A stretch of 64,000 bases of DNA, from NCBI RefSeq assembly GCF_004570385.1, contig NZ_SPQL01000008.1, forward strand, positions 162,667 to 226,666. The letters run 5' to 3'. The position numbers and the translations under genes are program-made. The notes under the pieces are model-generated. The model worked only from the letters and a program-made list of their open reading frames with translations, searched no databases and was not told the origin of the DNA. The stretch is from Blastococcus sp. CT_GayMR19. GTDB lineage: Bacteria > Actinomycetota > Actinomycetes > Mycobacteriales > Geodermatophilaceae. Shown here one piece after another: positions 17,624 through 25,439 of the stretch (its first letter is position 1; every line of letters starts with the position of its first letter).

Positions 17624-18667
17624 TCACGAGCGCACGGGGACGGGACGCGAGACCGCCGCCGTGGCCCCGAACGACGGGATCCACGCCGAGTGCTTCCCCG
17701 CACCCCCGGCGACCAGGACGTGCAGCATGTCGGGGCCGGTGCTGACCGGGAAGAAGTCGCCGTCGGGCTTCACACCCCAGTCCTCGAACTGGCGGTGGTT
17801 CTCCTCCGACACCTTCGACACCGGCACGCGCGCCCGCTCCCACAACGTCTCTCGCAGCTCGTCCGCCGTCCACCCGTCGCGGTGCAGCGTCGCCGCGTGC
17901 TCCGGCCCGAGCACCAGGAAGTGCGGGCCCTTCACGTACAGGTTGTTGGACCCAGTCTGCGCCATCGTCCCGGCGATGGTCATCAGCAGGCCCTCGCCGG
18001 TCGTGCTGCCGTGGTCGTTGATGTTGTGCGGCCCCTCGCAGGCCGCCACCGTCACCACCGACTCACCCGGCGCGAACCCGCGGCGCACCGACAACGGCTC
18101 GAACGGGCTCTCCTCCTCGTTCTCACCGAAGCACCACGAGTACTTCGCCGGGTTGCCCTGCGTCGACCGGTCCATCGAGCCGGGGCGCGCGCCGCCGATG
18201 TGCGTCGTCACCAGCTGCACCGCCCGCCCGATGACGGCGTTGGCCCGCGTCCCCTGTCCGAAGCAGTTCGTCCCGCAGTTGATCCCCAGGGCGGGGCGCA
18301 CGGGACCGTTGACGATCACCAGCGGCGCGCACGGGTGCGTCGTGGCCAGCACGCCGTGCAGGTTGTACTCCGGCGCGAGCATCGCCCGCACCGCCGCGAG
18401 CACCACCGGCAGGTCGGCGGGCCGGCACCCGGCCATCACGGCGTTGGCCGCGAAGCTCTCCCGCGTCGGCACCAGCCCGGACGGCGGCACCGGCCCCAGC
18501 TCGAGCTCGATGCCCTCGAGCGCGGCCAGCGCCGCCGACACCCGCGCCGGGGTCGGCGGCACCGTGGGCAGCCCGTCGCCCCAGCCCCGCTCCCAGGCGA
18601 CCTCGTGCCAGTTCTCCTCGGTGACGCCCGGCAGCTCGAGCACCTCGGTCGTCCCCCCGGCGGTCAC
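17624..18667 (-). CDS. Conserved protein of unknown function, UGSC-gene neighbour
   Basis: 347 aa, cytosolic. Key segments are GWGDGLPTVPPTPARV (residues 28-43), AGCRPADLPVVLAAVRA, INCGTNCFGQGTRANAVIGRAV (C131 and C135), and GNPAKYSWCFGE (C179). Clustered conserved cysteines and glycine-rich turns suggest a redox or cofactor-binding enzyme, but this is only inference. The GTG overlaps the TGA of the UGSC gene by 4 bp, so it should be translated with the selenoprotein; this start requires ribosomes to pass the TAG. It is a full-length paralog of 15344-16372. Confidence 0.7.
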   Translation of the reverse strand: MTAGGTTEVLELPGVTEENWHEVAWERGWGDGLPTVPPTPARVSAALAALEGIELELGPVPPSGLVPTRESFAANAVMAGCRPADLPVVLAAVRAMLAPEYNLHGVLATTHPCAPLVIVNGPVRPALGINCGTNCFGQGTRANAVIGRAVQLVTTHIGGARPGSMDRSTQGNPAKYSWCFGENEEESPFEPLSVRRGFAPGESVVTVAACEGPHNINDHGSTTGEGLLMTIAGTMAQTGSNNLYVKGPHFLVLGPEHAATLHRDGWTADELRETLWERARVPVSKVSEENHRQFEDWGVKPDGDFFPVSTGPDMLHVLVAGGAGKHSAWIPSFGATAAVSRPVPVRS

Positions 18668-20124
18668 TCGGCCCCCCGCGCCTCGTCGGCCAGCGTCAGC
18701 AGCTCCGCCGCGGCGGTCTCGATCTTCGCGGCCAGCTCCCCCTCGTTCAGCCCGCCCACCGGGTGCGGCACCACGATCAGCCGCGGCGACACCCGCCGGG
18801 CCTTCGCCTGCGCCTCCACCAGCGGCAGGAACGTCGAGGTCACCAGCAGCGGTGCCACGACGCCACGCTTCTCCAGTTCGACCGAGTCGTGGAGACTCCA
18901 CGACGAGCACGAGCCCTAATCACCGACCGCCACCACGACCATCTTGTAGTTCTGCGAGAGCCAGTCGATGGTGTCCTTGTCGGCCGCCGCCGAGGCGTTG
19001 TCCTTGCTGGCGAAGCCCAGGTCCCGCAGGTCCCAGTGCGCCTGCAGCCGCTCCCCCACCCCGCGCAGCAGCTCGGTGGCGTTGGGCTTGGAGTTGGTGA
19101 ACAGCGCGACCTGGGTCCAGTCGGCGGTCCCGCCCGCCCGCACCTCGACGTCGGCGTCGTCCGGCAGCACGCCGAACGTCGGATCGACGATGCGCAGCCC
19201 GCCGCCCGCCGGCCCCCCACCCGCCGGTCTCAGTGCCGCGACGGCGGCCTGGCCCGCAGCTGCCCCGTCGGCGACGACGGACAGCAGCGTCTGGGCGGCG
19301 CCGGCACGCGCGTCACCGGCCACGAACACCGTGGGGACGGCGGTGCGCACGCCGTCCTCGGTCAGGAGACGCTTCTCCGCGTCCGCCGGTAGGCCGTCGA
19401 CCAGCCCGACCGGCCCGCTCCGCCCGACGTACGGGAAGACGCCCTGCACCGGGAGCTCGCGCTCGCCGTCGCCGGTCCGGACCGTGACGCCCTGCAGCAC
19501 GCCGTCGGCGCGCAGCCCGGTCACCATGGCGCCGGTCAGCACCTCGACCCGGTCGGCCGCCGTCAGCCGCTGGTCGCGCTCGGGTGACCAGCGCGGCGTC
19601 CCGGGCACCAGCACCGTCACCGAGGACGCCAGCTCCGCGAGCTCGAGCGCCTCCTCCGCGGTCCACTCGTCGTCCCCGACCACCGCGACCGCCTTGCCCC
19701 GGTAGAGCGGACCGTCGCAGCCGGCGCAGGTCGACAGGCCACGGCCGACCAGCGCCTCCTCGCCGGGCAGCCCGAGGCGCCCGTTGGTCAGCCCGGTCGC
19801 GATCACCACGGCGCCCGCCGTCACCTCGCCGCCGGACGTCTCCAGGCGCGCCGGCGCCCCGGCGTGCACGCGCGTCACCTCGTCGAAGCTCATCGTGACG
19901 CCGGCCGCCTCCGCCCGGGCGACCAGCTCGGAGATCAGCGCCCAGGGCTCCGCGGAGCCGCCCGGCTCCGGGTAGTCGTGCAGCGTGGTCAGGTTGACGA
20001 GCTGACCGCCGGGCGACAGCCGGTCGTAGGCGATCACCCGCCGGCCCGCCTCCGCCGCCACCCGCGCCGCGGTCAGCCCGGCGACACCCCCGCCGACGAC
20101 GGCGATCTCCCATTCGGTGCTCAT
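18664..20124 (-). CDS. Thioredoxin-reductase-like flavoprotein fused to a UGSC (seleno)protein domain; selenocysteine coded by TAG
   Basis: 486 aa if the TAG at 18916-18918 is read as selenocysteine (U403). Residues 1-300 are a thioredoxin-reductase-like FAD domain: VVGGGVAGL at 9-17, redox-active C133-A-G-C136, and the FAD segment VFVAGDARAGAAQ. The second Rossmann motif is degenerate (VVGDDEWTAEEA), so NADPH binding is doubtful. Residues ~310-486 are the UGSC domain (LFTNSKPNA, then AVGD-U403-G-S-C406-SSWSLHD). The frame continues 83 codons past TAG with homologous sequence and ends in a TGA that overlaps the next gene. The ATG overlaps the upstream dehydrogenase stop. The predicted role is selenol/thiol redox chemistry linked to this acyl-CoA operon. 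The alternative is termination giving a 402-aa protein. Confidence 0.85.
18886..18904 (-). promoter_or_regulatory. Candidate bacterial SECIS hairpin
   Basis: In the mRNA, nucleotides 12-30 after the TAG form a perfect 7-bp stem, GTCGTGG / CCACGAC, around the loop AGUCU; A and U at the loop edges may also pair. From memory, the loop bases G20-U21-C22-U23 fall in the same register as in the E. coli fdhF SECIS element, where SelB contacts the loop. The stem also codes the conserved residues SSWSLHD, so protein constraint may explain part of it. Confidence 0.55.
18916..18918 (-). other. In-frame TAG at the selenocysteine position of the UGSC motif
   Basis: The codons read GTC GGT GAT TAG GGC TCG TGC TCG: V-G-D-(TAG)-G-S-C-S. 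The amber codon sits exactly where family members have UGA (Sec). UAG-directed selenocysteine has been reported in Geodermatophilus and Blastococcus (Mukai and colleagues, 2016). At least seven other genes in this window end in TAG. Confidence 0.8.
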
Positions 20125-21200
20125 GCGTTGCCCAGTCCCGTCGAGATCCGTGGCCAGAGCTCGTCCGCGCCGGCCTCCGCCAGCTGGCGGCCGAGCTCGC
20201 GGCTCCAGTAGCGCTCGCTGCCGAACTCGTCCCGCCAGGACCACAGCCGCCGGCTGAGCTGGCCGAGCTCGTACTCCTTGGTCATCCCGATCGCCCCGTG
20301 TGCCTGATGGGAGGCGCGCGCCGCGATCGTCGCCGCCTCGCTCGCCGCCGCCTTGGCCGCGGCGACGTCGAAGAAGCCCGGCTCCGGCCGGGCGTTCAGC
20401 GTGGCCACCTCGGTCGCCAGCCCGGCCATCTGCGCCTCCTCGGCGATCGTCACGAGGTGAGTCTGCACCGCCTGGAACCGGGCGATCGGACGGCCGAACT
20501 GGTGCCGCTCCCCGGTGTACCGGACGGTCAGCTCGCTCACCCGCGCCAGTGCCCCGGAGATCAGTGCGGCCCGGCTCAGCGCACCCCGCAGCCGCAGCGC
20601 ATCGCCGGTCACGCCGGCGGGGGCGACCCCCACGGCGTCGTCGGGCAGTCCGGCGTCGGTCCACTCCAGGGTGTCCCGCGGCTCGGCGGCCAGGTTGCGG
20701 CCCCCGGTCACGCCCGCCGACGCGACCGGCGCGGACACCACGTACCGGTCGCCGCCGGCGTCGGCCAGCAGCGCGACCCGCTCACTGCGGCCGCCCCACG
20801 GCACCCGCTGCACCCGCGCGGTCAGCCGCCAGGCGCCCGGCCCGCCGGCGAGCTCGACGGCGTCCCCGGGCCGGCCGACCGCCACCGAGAGCGGGCCCTC
20901 CGGGAGCTCCAGGCCCGCCGCGGCCAGCAGCCAGCCGCCCAGCAGACCGGTCTCCGCCAGGGGCACCGGCGCGGCGAAGCGCCCGGCCACGGTGAGCAGC
21001 GCGCACGCGTCGGCGATGTCGCCCCCGGACCCGCCGGCCTCCTCGGGCACCGACACGTACGGGAAGCCGGACTCGGCGAGCGCCGACCAGAGCCGCTCGC
21101 TCCACCCGGTCGCCTCGGCGGCGACGACGTCCTCGGGGGTGCACAGATCGCGGAAGAGGCCGGTGGCGACGTCGGTCAGCATCGCGCGGTCGTCGCTCAT
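20121..21200 (-). CDS. Acyl-CoA dehydrogenase, small subunit type
   Basis: 359 aa. The C-terminal four-helix FAD domain is clear (RYTGERHQFGRPIARFQAVQ and HQAHGAIGMTKEYEL); the N-terminal half is divergent and shortened, as in the smaller partner of two-subunit acyl-CoA dehydrogenases such as the FadE28/FadE29 type. It overlaps the larger partner by 4 bp (ATGA), which supports a heteromeric enzyme. The predicted role is introducing the alpha-beta double bond in a CoA thioester. The operon then runs directly into the thioredoxin-reductase/UGSC gene, again with ATGA. Confidence 0.85.
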   Translation of the reverse strand: MSDDRAMLTDVATGLFRDLCTPEDVVAAEATGWSERLWSALAESGFPYVSVPEEAGGSGGDIADACALLTVAGRFAAPVPLAETGLLGGWLLAAAGLELPEGPLSVAVGRPGDAVELAGGPGAWRLTARVQRVPWGGRSERVALLADAGGDRYVVSAPVASAGVTGGRNLAAEPRDTLEWTDAGLPDDAVGVAPAGVTGDALRLRGALSRAALISGALARVSELTVRYTGERHQFGRPIARFQAVQTHLVTIAEEAQMAGLATEVATLNARPEPGFFDVAAAKAAASEAATIAARASHQAHGAIGMTKEYELGQLSRRLWSWRDEFGSERYWSRELGRQLAEAGADELWPRISTGLGNA

Positions 21201-22336
21201 GCCGAGAGCCCCTTCGCCGCCACCGAGCGCAGGATCTCCGTCGTCCCGCCCTGCAGCGTGTACTTCGGCGACGTGAGCACCGCCTCGGCGAGCAGCTCGC
21301 CGAACAGCGACCCCGAGCCCTGGTCGAGCTCGGTCTCGGCCGCGACCCGCAGCGCCTCCACCAGGTCCTGCTCGAACCGGGTCCCGACCTCCTTGACCAG
21401 CGCCGCCTCGATCGCCGGCGCAGCACCGGCGTCCAGCGCCCGGGCGACCGACAGCGACAGCTGGCGGATCGCCCAGAACCGCGCGGCCAGCCGCCCGACG
21501 ACCGTCGCCTCCTCGTCGGAGACACCCGTGCCGGCCTTCTCGCGGAGGAACTCGCGCAGCACCGGGAAGGTCGACAGCCACCGGTCCGGGCCGCTGCGCT
21601 CGTAGGCCAGCTCGCTGGTCACCTGCTGCCAGCCGGACCCGATCTCGCCGAGCACCATGTCGTCGGGCACGAAGACGTCCTCGAGCGCGACCTCGTTGAA
21701 GTGGTGCGAGCCGTCGATGTAGGGGATCGGCGAGATCCGCACCCCGTCGGCGTGCAGGTCGACGATCAGCTGGGAGAGCCCGGCGTGCTTCTTCCCCTCC
21801 TCCATCGGGGAGGTCCGGCAGAGGACGGCGAAGAAGTGGTTGTTGTGCGCCTCGCTGGTCCACACCTTGGTGCCGGTGACGGTCCAGCCGCCCTCGACCC
21901 TGGTCGCGCGGGTGCGGACGGAGGCGAGGTCGGAGCCGGAGTCGGGCTCGCTCATGCCGAGGGAGAAGTAGATCTCCCCCGCCGAGATGCCCGGGAGGAA
22001 CCGCTGCCGCTGCTCCTCGGTGCCGTAGTGCAGCAGGGCCGGGCCGGTCTGCCGGTCGGCGACGAAGTGCGCGCCGACCGGGGCGCCGGCAGCCAGGAGC
22101 TCCTCCGCGACGACGAACCGCTCGACCGCGCTGCGCCCGTGCCCGCCGTACTCGGGCGGGAGCGCCATCCCCACCCACCCGCGGGCGGCGAGCTTCCGCG
22201 AGAACGCCGGGTCGTGCCGGCCGGCGAACCCGAGCGCCGGCCGGTGGTCCGGGGGCAGCTCCGCGGCCAGGAACTCGCGCACCTCGGCACGCAGCGCCGC
22301 CTCGGCGGGGCTGAGCGGGGTGGGACCGAACTGCAT
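21197..22336 (-). CDS. Acyl-CoA dehydrogenase, large subunit type
   Basis: 379 aa with all acyl-CoA dehydrogenase regions: MALPPEYGGHGRS, GMSEPDSGSDLASVRTRA (FAD / substrate loop), GTKVWTSEAHN, and the C-terminal PKYTLQGGTTEILRSVAA. It is close in arrangement and motifs to the large subunit at 49499-50659. Together with the overlapping small subunit it should form a heteromeric dehydrogenase acting on an unidentified acyl-CoA. Electrons would pass to an electron-transfer flavoprotein encoded elsewhere. ATG at 22336; the enoyl-CoA hydratase ends 26 nt upstream. Confidence 0.88.
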   Translation of the reverse strand: MQFGPTPLSPAEAALRAEVREFLAAELPPDHRPALGFAGRHDPAFSRKLAARGWVGMALPPEYGGHGRSAVERFVVAEELLAAGAPVGAHFVADRQTGPALLHYGTEEQRQRFLPGISAGEIYFSLGMSEPDSGSDLASVRTRATRVEGGWTVTGTKVWTSEAHNNHFFAVLCRTSPMEEGKKHAGLSQLIVDLHADGVRISPIPYIDGSHHFNEVALEDVFVPDDMVLGEIGSGWQQVTSELAYERSGPDRWLSTFPVLREFLREKAGTGVSDEEATVVGRLAARFWAIRQLSLSVARALDAGAAPAIEAALVKEVGTRFEQDLVEALRVAAETELDQGSGSLFGELLAEAVLTSPKYTLQGGTTEILRSVAAKGLSA

Positions 22337-22362
22337 GCGGAGCTCCTGGGTCGCCGGGGGGA

Positions 22363-23100
22363 TCAGGCCGTCTCGCGCCGCCGCATGGACCACATCTGGG
22401 TGGCCCGCTCGAAGTGCAGCCCGGCGTCCCAGCCGATCCCGGGCGGGCCGGCCTCGGTACGGAAGGACCGCACCGCCTCGCGGGCGAGCTCGGGGTCCTT
22501 CGCCGCCCGCCCCGCCAGCTCCAGCGCCAGGTCCTCGACCTGGTCGTCCGGCACGGCCTTCCAGGCCAGGCCGATCTCGGCCGCCCGGACGCCGTCGATC
22601 TCCTCGCTGAACAGCCCCATCGCGGCGGTGGCCTCGCGGCCCGCCGTGCGCGAGGAGATGGTGAAGTAACCGCCACCGGGGTGCAGGCCGATCCGGAGGA
22701 AGCCGGCCAGCAGGCGGGCGTTCTCCGCCACCACGCGCAGGTCGGTGGCCAGCGCCAGGTTGATCCCGGCCCCGACGGCCGCCCCGCGGACGGCCGCGAT
22801 CGTCGGCATCGAGAGGCTGCCGACCCGCTTGAAGGCGGTGTAGACCGCGCCGAGCTCCTTGTAGTTCTGGTCCTCGGCCTGGTCCGCGCCCGGGTTCCAG
22901 CGGCGGCGGTCGGCGCCCGAGCAGAACATGCCCCCGGCACCCCGGACCACGGCTGCGCCCACGGCCCGATCGGCGTCCACCTCGTCGCACAGCGCCGACA
23001 GCTGCAGCCCCATCTCCGGGGTCAGCCCGTTCTTCACGTCGGGGTTGTCGACGGTGAAGACGGCGACGCCGCCCTGCTTCTCGAGCGTTATCTGTCCCAC
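22363..23100 (-). CDS. Enoyl-CoA hydratase/isomerase family protein
   Basis: 245 aa, a full crotonase fold. The oxyanion-hole segments are VRGAGGMFCSGADRR and AVRGAAVGAGINLA. The usual catalytic Glu region reads FLRIGLHPGGGYF, lacking the PE pair of true hydratases and more like the PaaG-type isomerase pattern, so isomerase or another crotonase reaction is possible. It is second in the TetR-controlled operon, 52 nt after the CoA ligase. It should act after the paired acyl-CoA dehydrogenases. Confidence 0.82.
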   Translation of the reverse strand: MGQITLEKQGGVAVFTVDNPDVKNGLTPEMGLQLSALCDEVDADRAVGAAVVRGAGGMFCSGADRRRWNPGADQAEDQNYKELGAVYTAFKRVGSLSMPTIAAVRGAAVGAGINLALATDLRVVAENARLLAGFLRIGLHPGGGYFTISSRTAGREATAAMGLFSEEIDGVRAAEIGLAWKAVPDDQVEDLALELAGRAAKDPELAREAVRSFRTEAGPPGIGWDAGLHFERATQMWSMRRRETA

Positions 23101-23152
23101 GGGGGATGTCCTGCCTCTCTAGGGGTCGGGTCGGGCGGGGTGCGTTGCAGCC

Positions 23153-25321
23153 TCATTCGCCGAGCGGAACGCCGCGCCCGCTCGTGCTGACCAGGACGTC
23201 GACGGCGGTGGCACCGCGCCCGCGCGCTGCCACGATGAGCGGGTTGACCTCGAGTTCGGTGAGCCGGTCCCCGCCCGCGACGATGGCCTGGGACAGCCGC
23301 ATCACGGCGTCGACGGCGGCCGGGACGTCGGCCGGCTCGGCACCGCGGAACCCGGCCAGCAGCGGCCACGCGCGCAGGCTGCGCAGCATCGCCCAGGCCC
23401 GCTCGGGGGTGACCGGGGCCAGCCCGGAGGCGATGTCCCGGTAGAGCTCGGTCGTCACACCGCCGAGCCCGACCGTGATCACCGGCGGGAAGCCGTCCCG
23501 CCCGGCGGTGGCGCCGAGGATCAGCTCGGTGCCGGGCGGGATCAGCTCCTGCACCAGCACGCCCTCGACGTCCGGCACGTGGTGCCGCTTCGCGGAGTCG
23601 AGCAGCTCGCGGAAGACCGCCGCGGCCTGCTCCGCCGGGACGCCGACCCGCACCCCCCCGACGTCGCTCTTGTGCGCCAGCTCGCCCGCCGCCAGCTTGA
23701 GCACGCCCGGGCCGGGCAGCGCGGCGACGGCCTCACGGGCCGCCTCGGGGGTGGTGACCAGCGTCGAGGAGGGCTGCGCTATCCCGATCGCGCGCAGCAG
23801 CGCCGACCCGTCGACGACCGGCGCCTGCAGCAGCTCCCGGATCTCCGCGGACGGCGGCGCCGGCGCCGGCGGCAGCGCCGGGACGGTGCCGGGGTGGCGG
23901 GGTGGGGCCATGCGGGCCGCGCACCGGGCGACGTCGCCGACCGAGCCGAAGATGGGGATGCCGGCCTCGCGGAAGACCGCACGGCCCTCGGTGGTGAGTT
24001 CCTGGCCGGCGATCCAGCCGACCAGCAGCGGGACGGGCAGCTTGCCGGCCGTGGCCACCAGGTCCTCGGCCAGCCGGGCGCCGGCGTCGCCGACGACCAT
24101 CGTGACGAACACGGCCACCACGTCGACGGACGGGTCGTCGGCGACCATCCGGCAGACGTCGCCGAAGGCGTGCGCGCCGCGGTTGAACAGCTGGGCGGTC
24201 ACGTCCACCGGGTTGGTGAGCGCCCCGAAGGCCGGGATCAGCGGGCGGAGCCGGTCCTGCGTCGCCGCGGCCAGTTCCGGCATCTCCAGGCCGAGGTCCT
24301 CGCACTGGTCGGCCGCCAGGCTCCCCGCGCCGCCCGAGGTGGTGACGACGGCGACCCGCCGTCCCTCCGACCGCTTGCCGGTGGCCAGCACGGCCGCGAC
24401 CGCCAGCAGCTCGTCGATGTCGTGGACCAGGACGACGCCGTGCTCCTGGGAGGTCAGCACGAACGCGACGTCGTCACCCAGCATCGACCCGGTGTGGCTG
24501 GCCACCGCGCGCCGGCCGGCGCTGGAGCGCCCCGAGCGCAGCACCACGAGGTGCTTGCCCATCTCCCGCGCCCGGCGCGCCAGCGCGGCGTAGGCGACGC
24601 CGTCGTCGGCGGCCTCGACGTAGAGCATGAGCACCCGGACCGCCGGGTCCGCCAGCAGCTCACCGGACACCTGCACCAGGTCGAGGTCGGCCTGGTTGCC
24701 GGTGCTCGCCCACGCGGCCAGCCCGAGGCCCATGTCGGTGGCCAGGTCGAGCACCGACCCGCCGACCGCCCCGCTCTGCCCGACGTAGGCCACCCCGCTG
24801 TCGTGCGCCAGGGGCCGGTCGGCCGCGGCGGTGAAGGTCGCGACGACGCCGGTCGGTGCGTACAGGAAGCCCTGGCAGTTGGGGCCGAGCACGCGCACCC
24901 CGGTCTCGCGGGCCACCGCGGTCAGCCGCTGCTGCAGGGCCACGCCCTCCGGGCCGACCTCGGCGAAACCGGACGCGTAGACGACGGCGGCCTTCGCCCC
25001 GACCGCCGCCGCCTGCCGGATGGCGTCCTCGACCCGCTCCGCGGCGACCAGCACGAGCACCAGGTCGACCGGGCCGGGCACGTCGGCCAGCGTCGGGTAG
25101 CACTTCTGCCCGACCAGCTCCTGGTAGTTCGGGTTGACCGGGTAGATGCCGCCCGCGTAGCCGTGCTCGACGAGGTAGCGCAGCGGCCGCGCCATCAGGT
25201 TCTCCGAGCGACCCGAGATCCCGAGCAACGCGATGCCGCGCGGCCGCAGCAGCGCCTGCAGGCCGTCGGGCCGGGCCCCCTGCGGCGGTTCCGGGGCGGA
25301 TCCCGACGGCGGCTCGGTCAT
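23153..25321 (-). CDS. Acetate--CoA ligase family (ADP-forming acyl-CoA synthetase, fused alpha-beta)
   Basis: 722 aa. The N-terminal part (~20-480) is the CoA-binding / succinyl-CoA-ligase-like alpha region (GIALLGISGRSENLMARPL, VLGPNCQGF, YVGQSGAVGGSVLDL, SHTGSM with the phospho-His). The C-terminal part (~500-722) is an ATP-grasp beta region (KLAAGELAHKSDVGGVRVGV, TELEVNPLIV). It makes a CoA thioester from a carboxylic acid with ATP. As first gene of the operon it probably supplies the acyl-CoA for the dehydrogenases downstream. ATG at 25321; the TetR operator is 48 bp upstream. Confidence 0.87.
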   Translation of the reverse strand: MTEPPSGSAPEPPQGARPDGLQALLRPRGIALLGISGRSENLMARPLRYLVEHGYAGGIYPVNPNYQELVGQKCYPTLADVPGPVDLVLVLVAAERVEDAIRQAAAVGAKAAVVYASGFAEVGPEGVALQQRLTAVARETGVRVLGPNCQGFLYAPTGVVATFTAAADRPLAHDSGVAYVGQSGAVGGSVLDLATDMGLGLAAWASTGNQADLDLVQVSGELLADPAVRVLMLYVEAADDGVAYAALARRAREMGKHLVVLRSGRSSAGRRAVASHTGSMLGDDVAFVLTSQEHGVVLVHDIDELLAVAAVLATGKRSEGRRVAVVTTSGGAGSLAADQCEDLGLEMPELAAATQDRLRPLIPAFGALTNPVDVTAQLFNRGAHAFGDVCRMVADDPSVDVVAVFVTMVVGDAGARLAEDLVATAGKLPVPLLVGWIAGQELTTEGRAVFREAGIPIFGSVGDVARCAARMAPPRHPGTVPALPPAPAPPSAEIRELLQAPVVDGSALLRAIGIAQPSSTLVTTPEAAREAVAALPGPGVLKLAAGELAHKSDVGGVRVGVPAEQAAAVFRELLDSAKRHHVPDVEGVLVQELIPPGTELILGATAGRDGFPPVITVGLGGVTTELYRDIASGLAPVTPERAWAMLRSLRAWPLLAGFRGAEPADVPAAVDAVMRLSQAIVAGGDRLTELEVNPLIVAARGRGATAVDVLVSTSGRGVPLGE

Positions 25322-25363
25322 CGGGCAGCGCCTTCCGGGAGGGCGACGGGAGGGGTCCCCAGC

Positions 25364-25369
25364 AGCTAA
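25364..25369 (-). promoter_or_regulatory. Putative -10 box of the acyl-CoA / UGSC operon
   Basis: TTAGCT on the minus strand, 17 nt after a perfect TTGACA (-35, 25387-25392) that forms one arm of the palindromic operator. A repressor bound there would block this promoter. Confidence 0.45.
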
Positions 25370-25393
25370 GTTGACACCGACGTCAGTGTCAAC
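25370..25393. promoter_or_regulatory. TetR-type operator palindrome
   Basis: A 24-bp dyad with outer arms GTTGACAC and GTGTCAAC and centre CGACGTCA; only one symmetric base pair is mismatched. It lies between the divergent CoA-ligase and TetR genes. Each arm contains TTGACA, so it overlaps possible -35 boxes in both directions. Autoregulation and control of the operon are likely. Confidence 0.65.
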
Positions 25394-25439
25394 CTGGCCC
25401 GGGCAGTCCGCCGGGCGTTCTGCGGGAGGGATGCGCGCG

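Noticed and set aside
18664..18858. A separate 64-residue gene downstream of the thioredoxin-reductase-like gene
   Set aside because: It is in frame with the upstream gene, has no start signal of its own, and its sequence is the C-terminal part of the UGSC domain that begins right after the TAG.
18664..20124. The UGSC gene as a simple nonsense pseudogene
   Set aside because: The TAG lies exactly at the selenocysteine position, the rest of the frame is undamaged, overlaps with both neighbours are kept, and UAG-coded selenocysteine is known in this family. It cannot be fully excluded from sequence alone.
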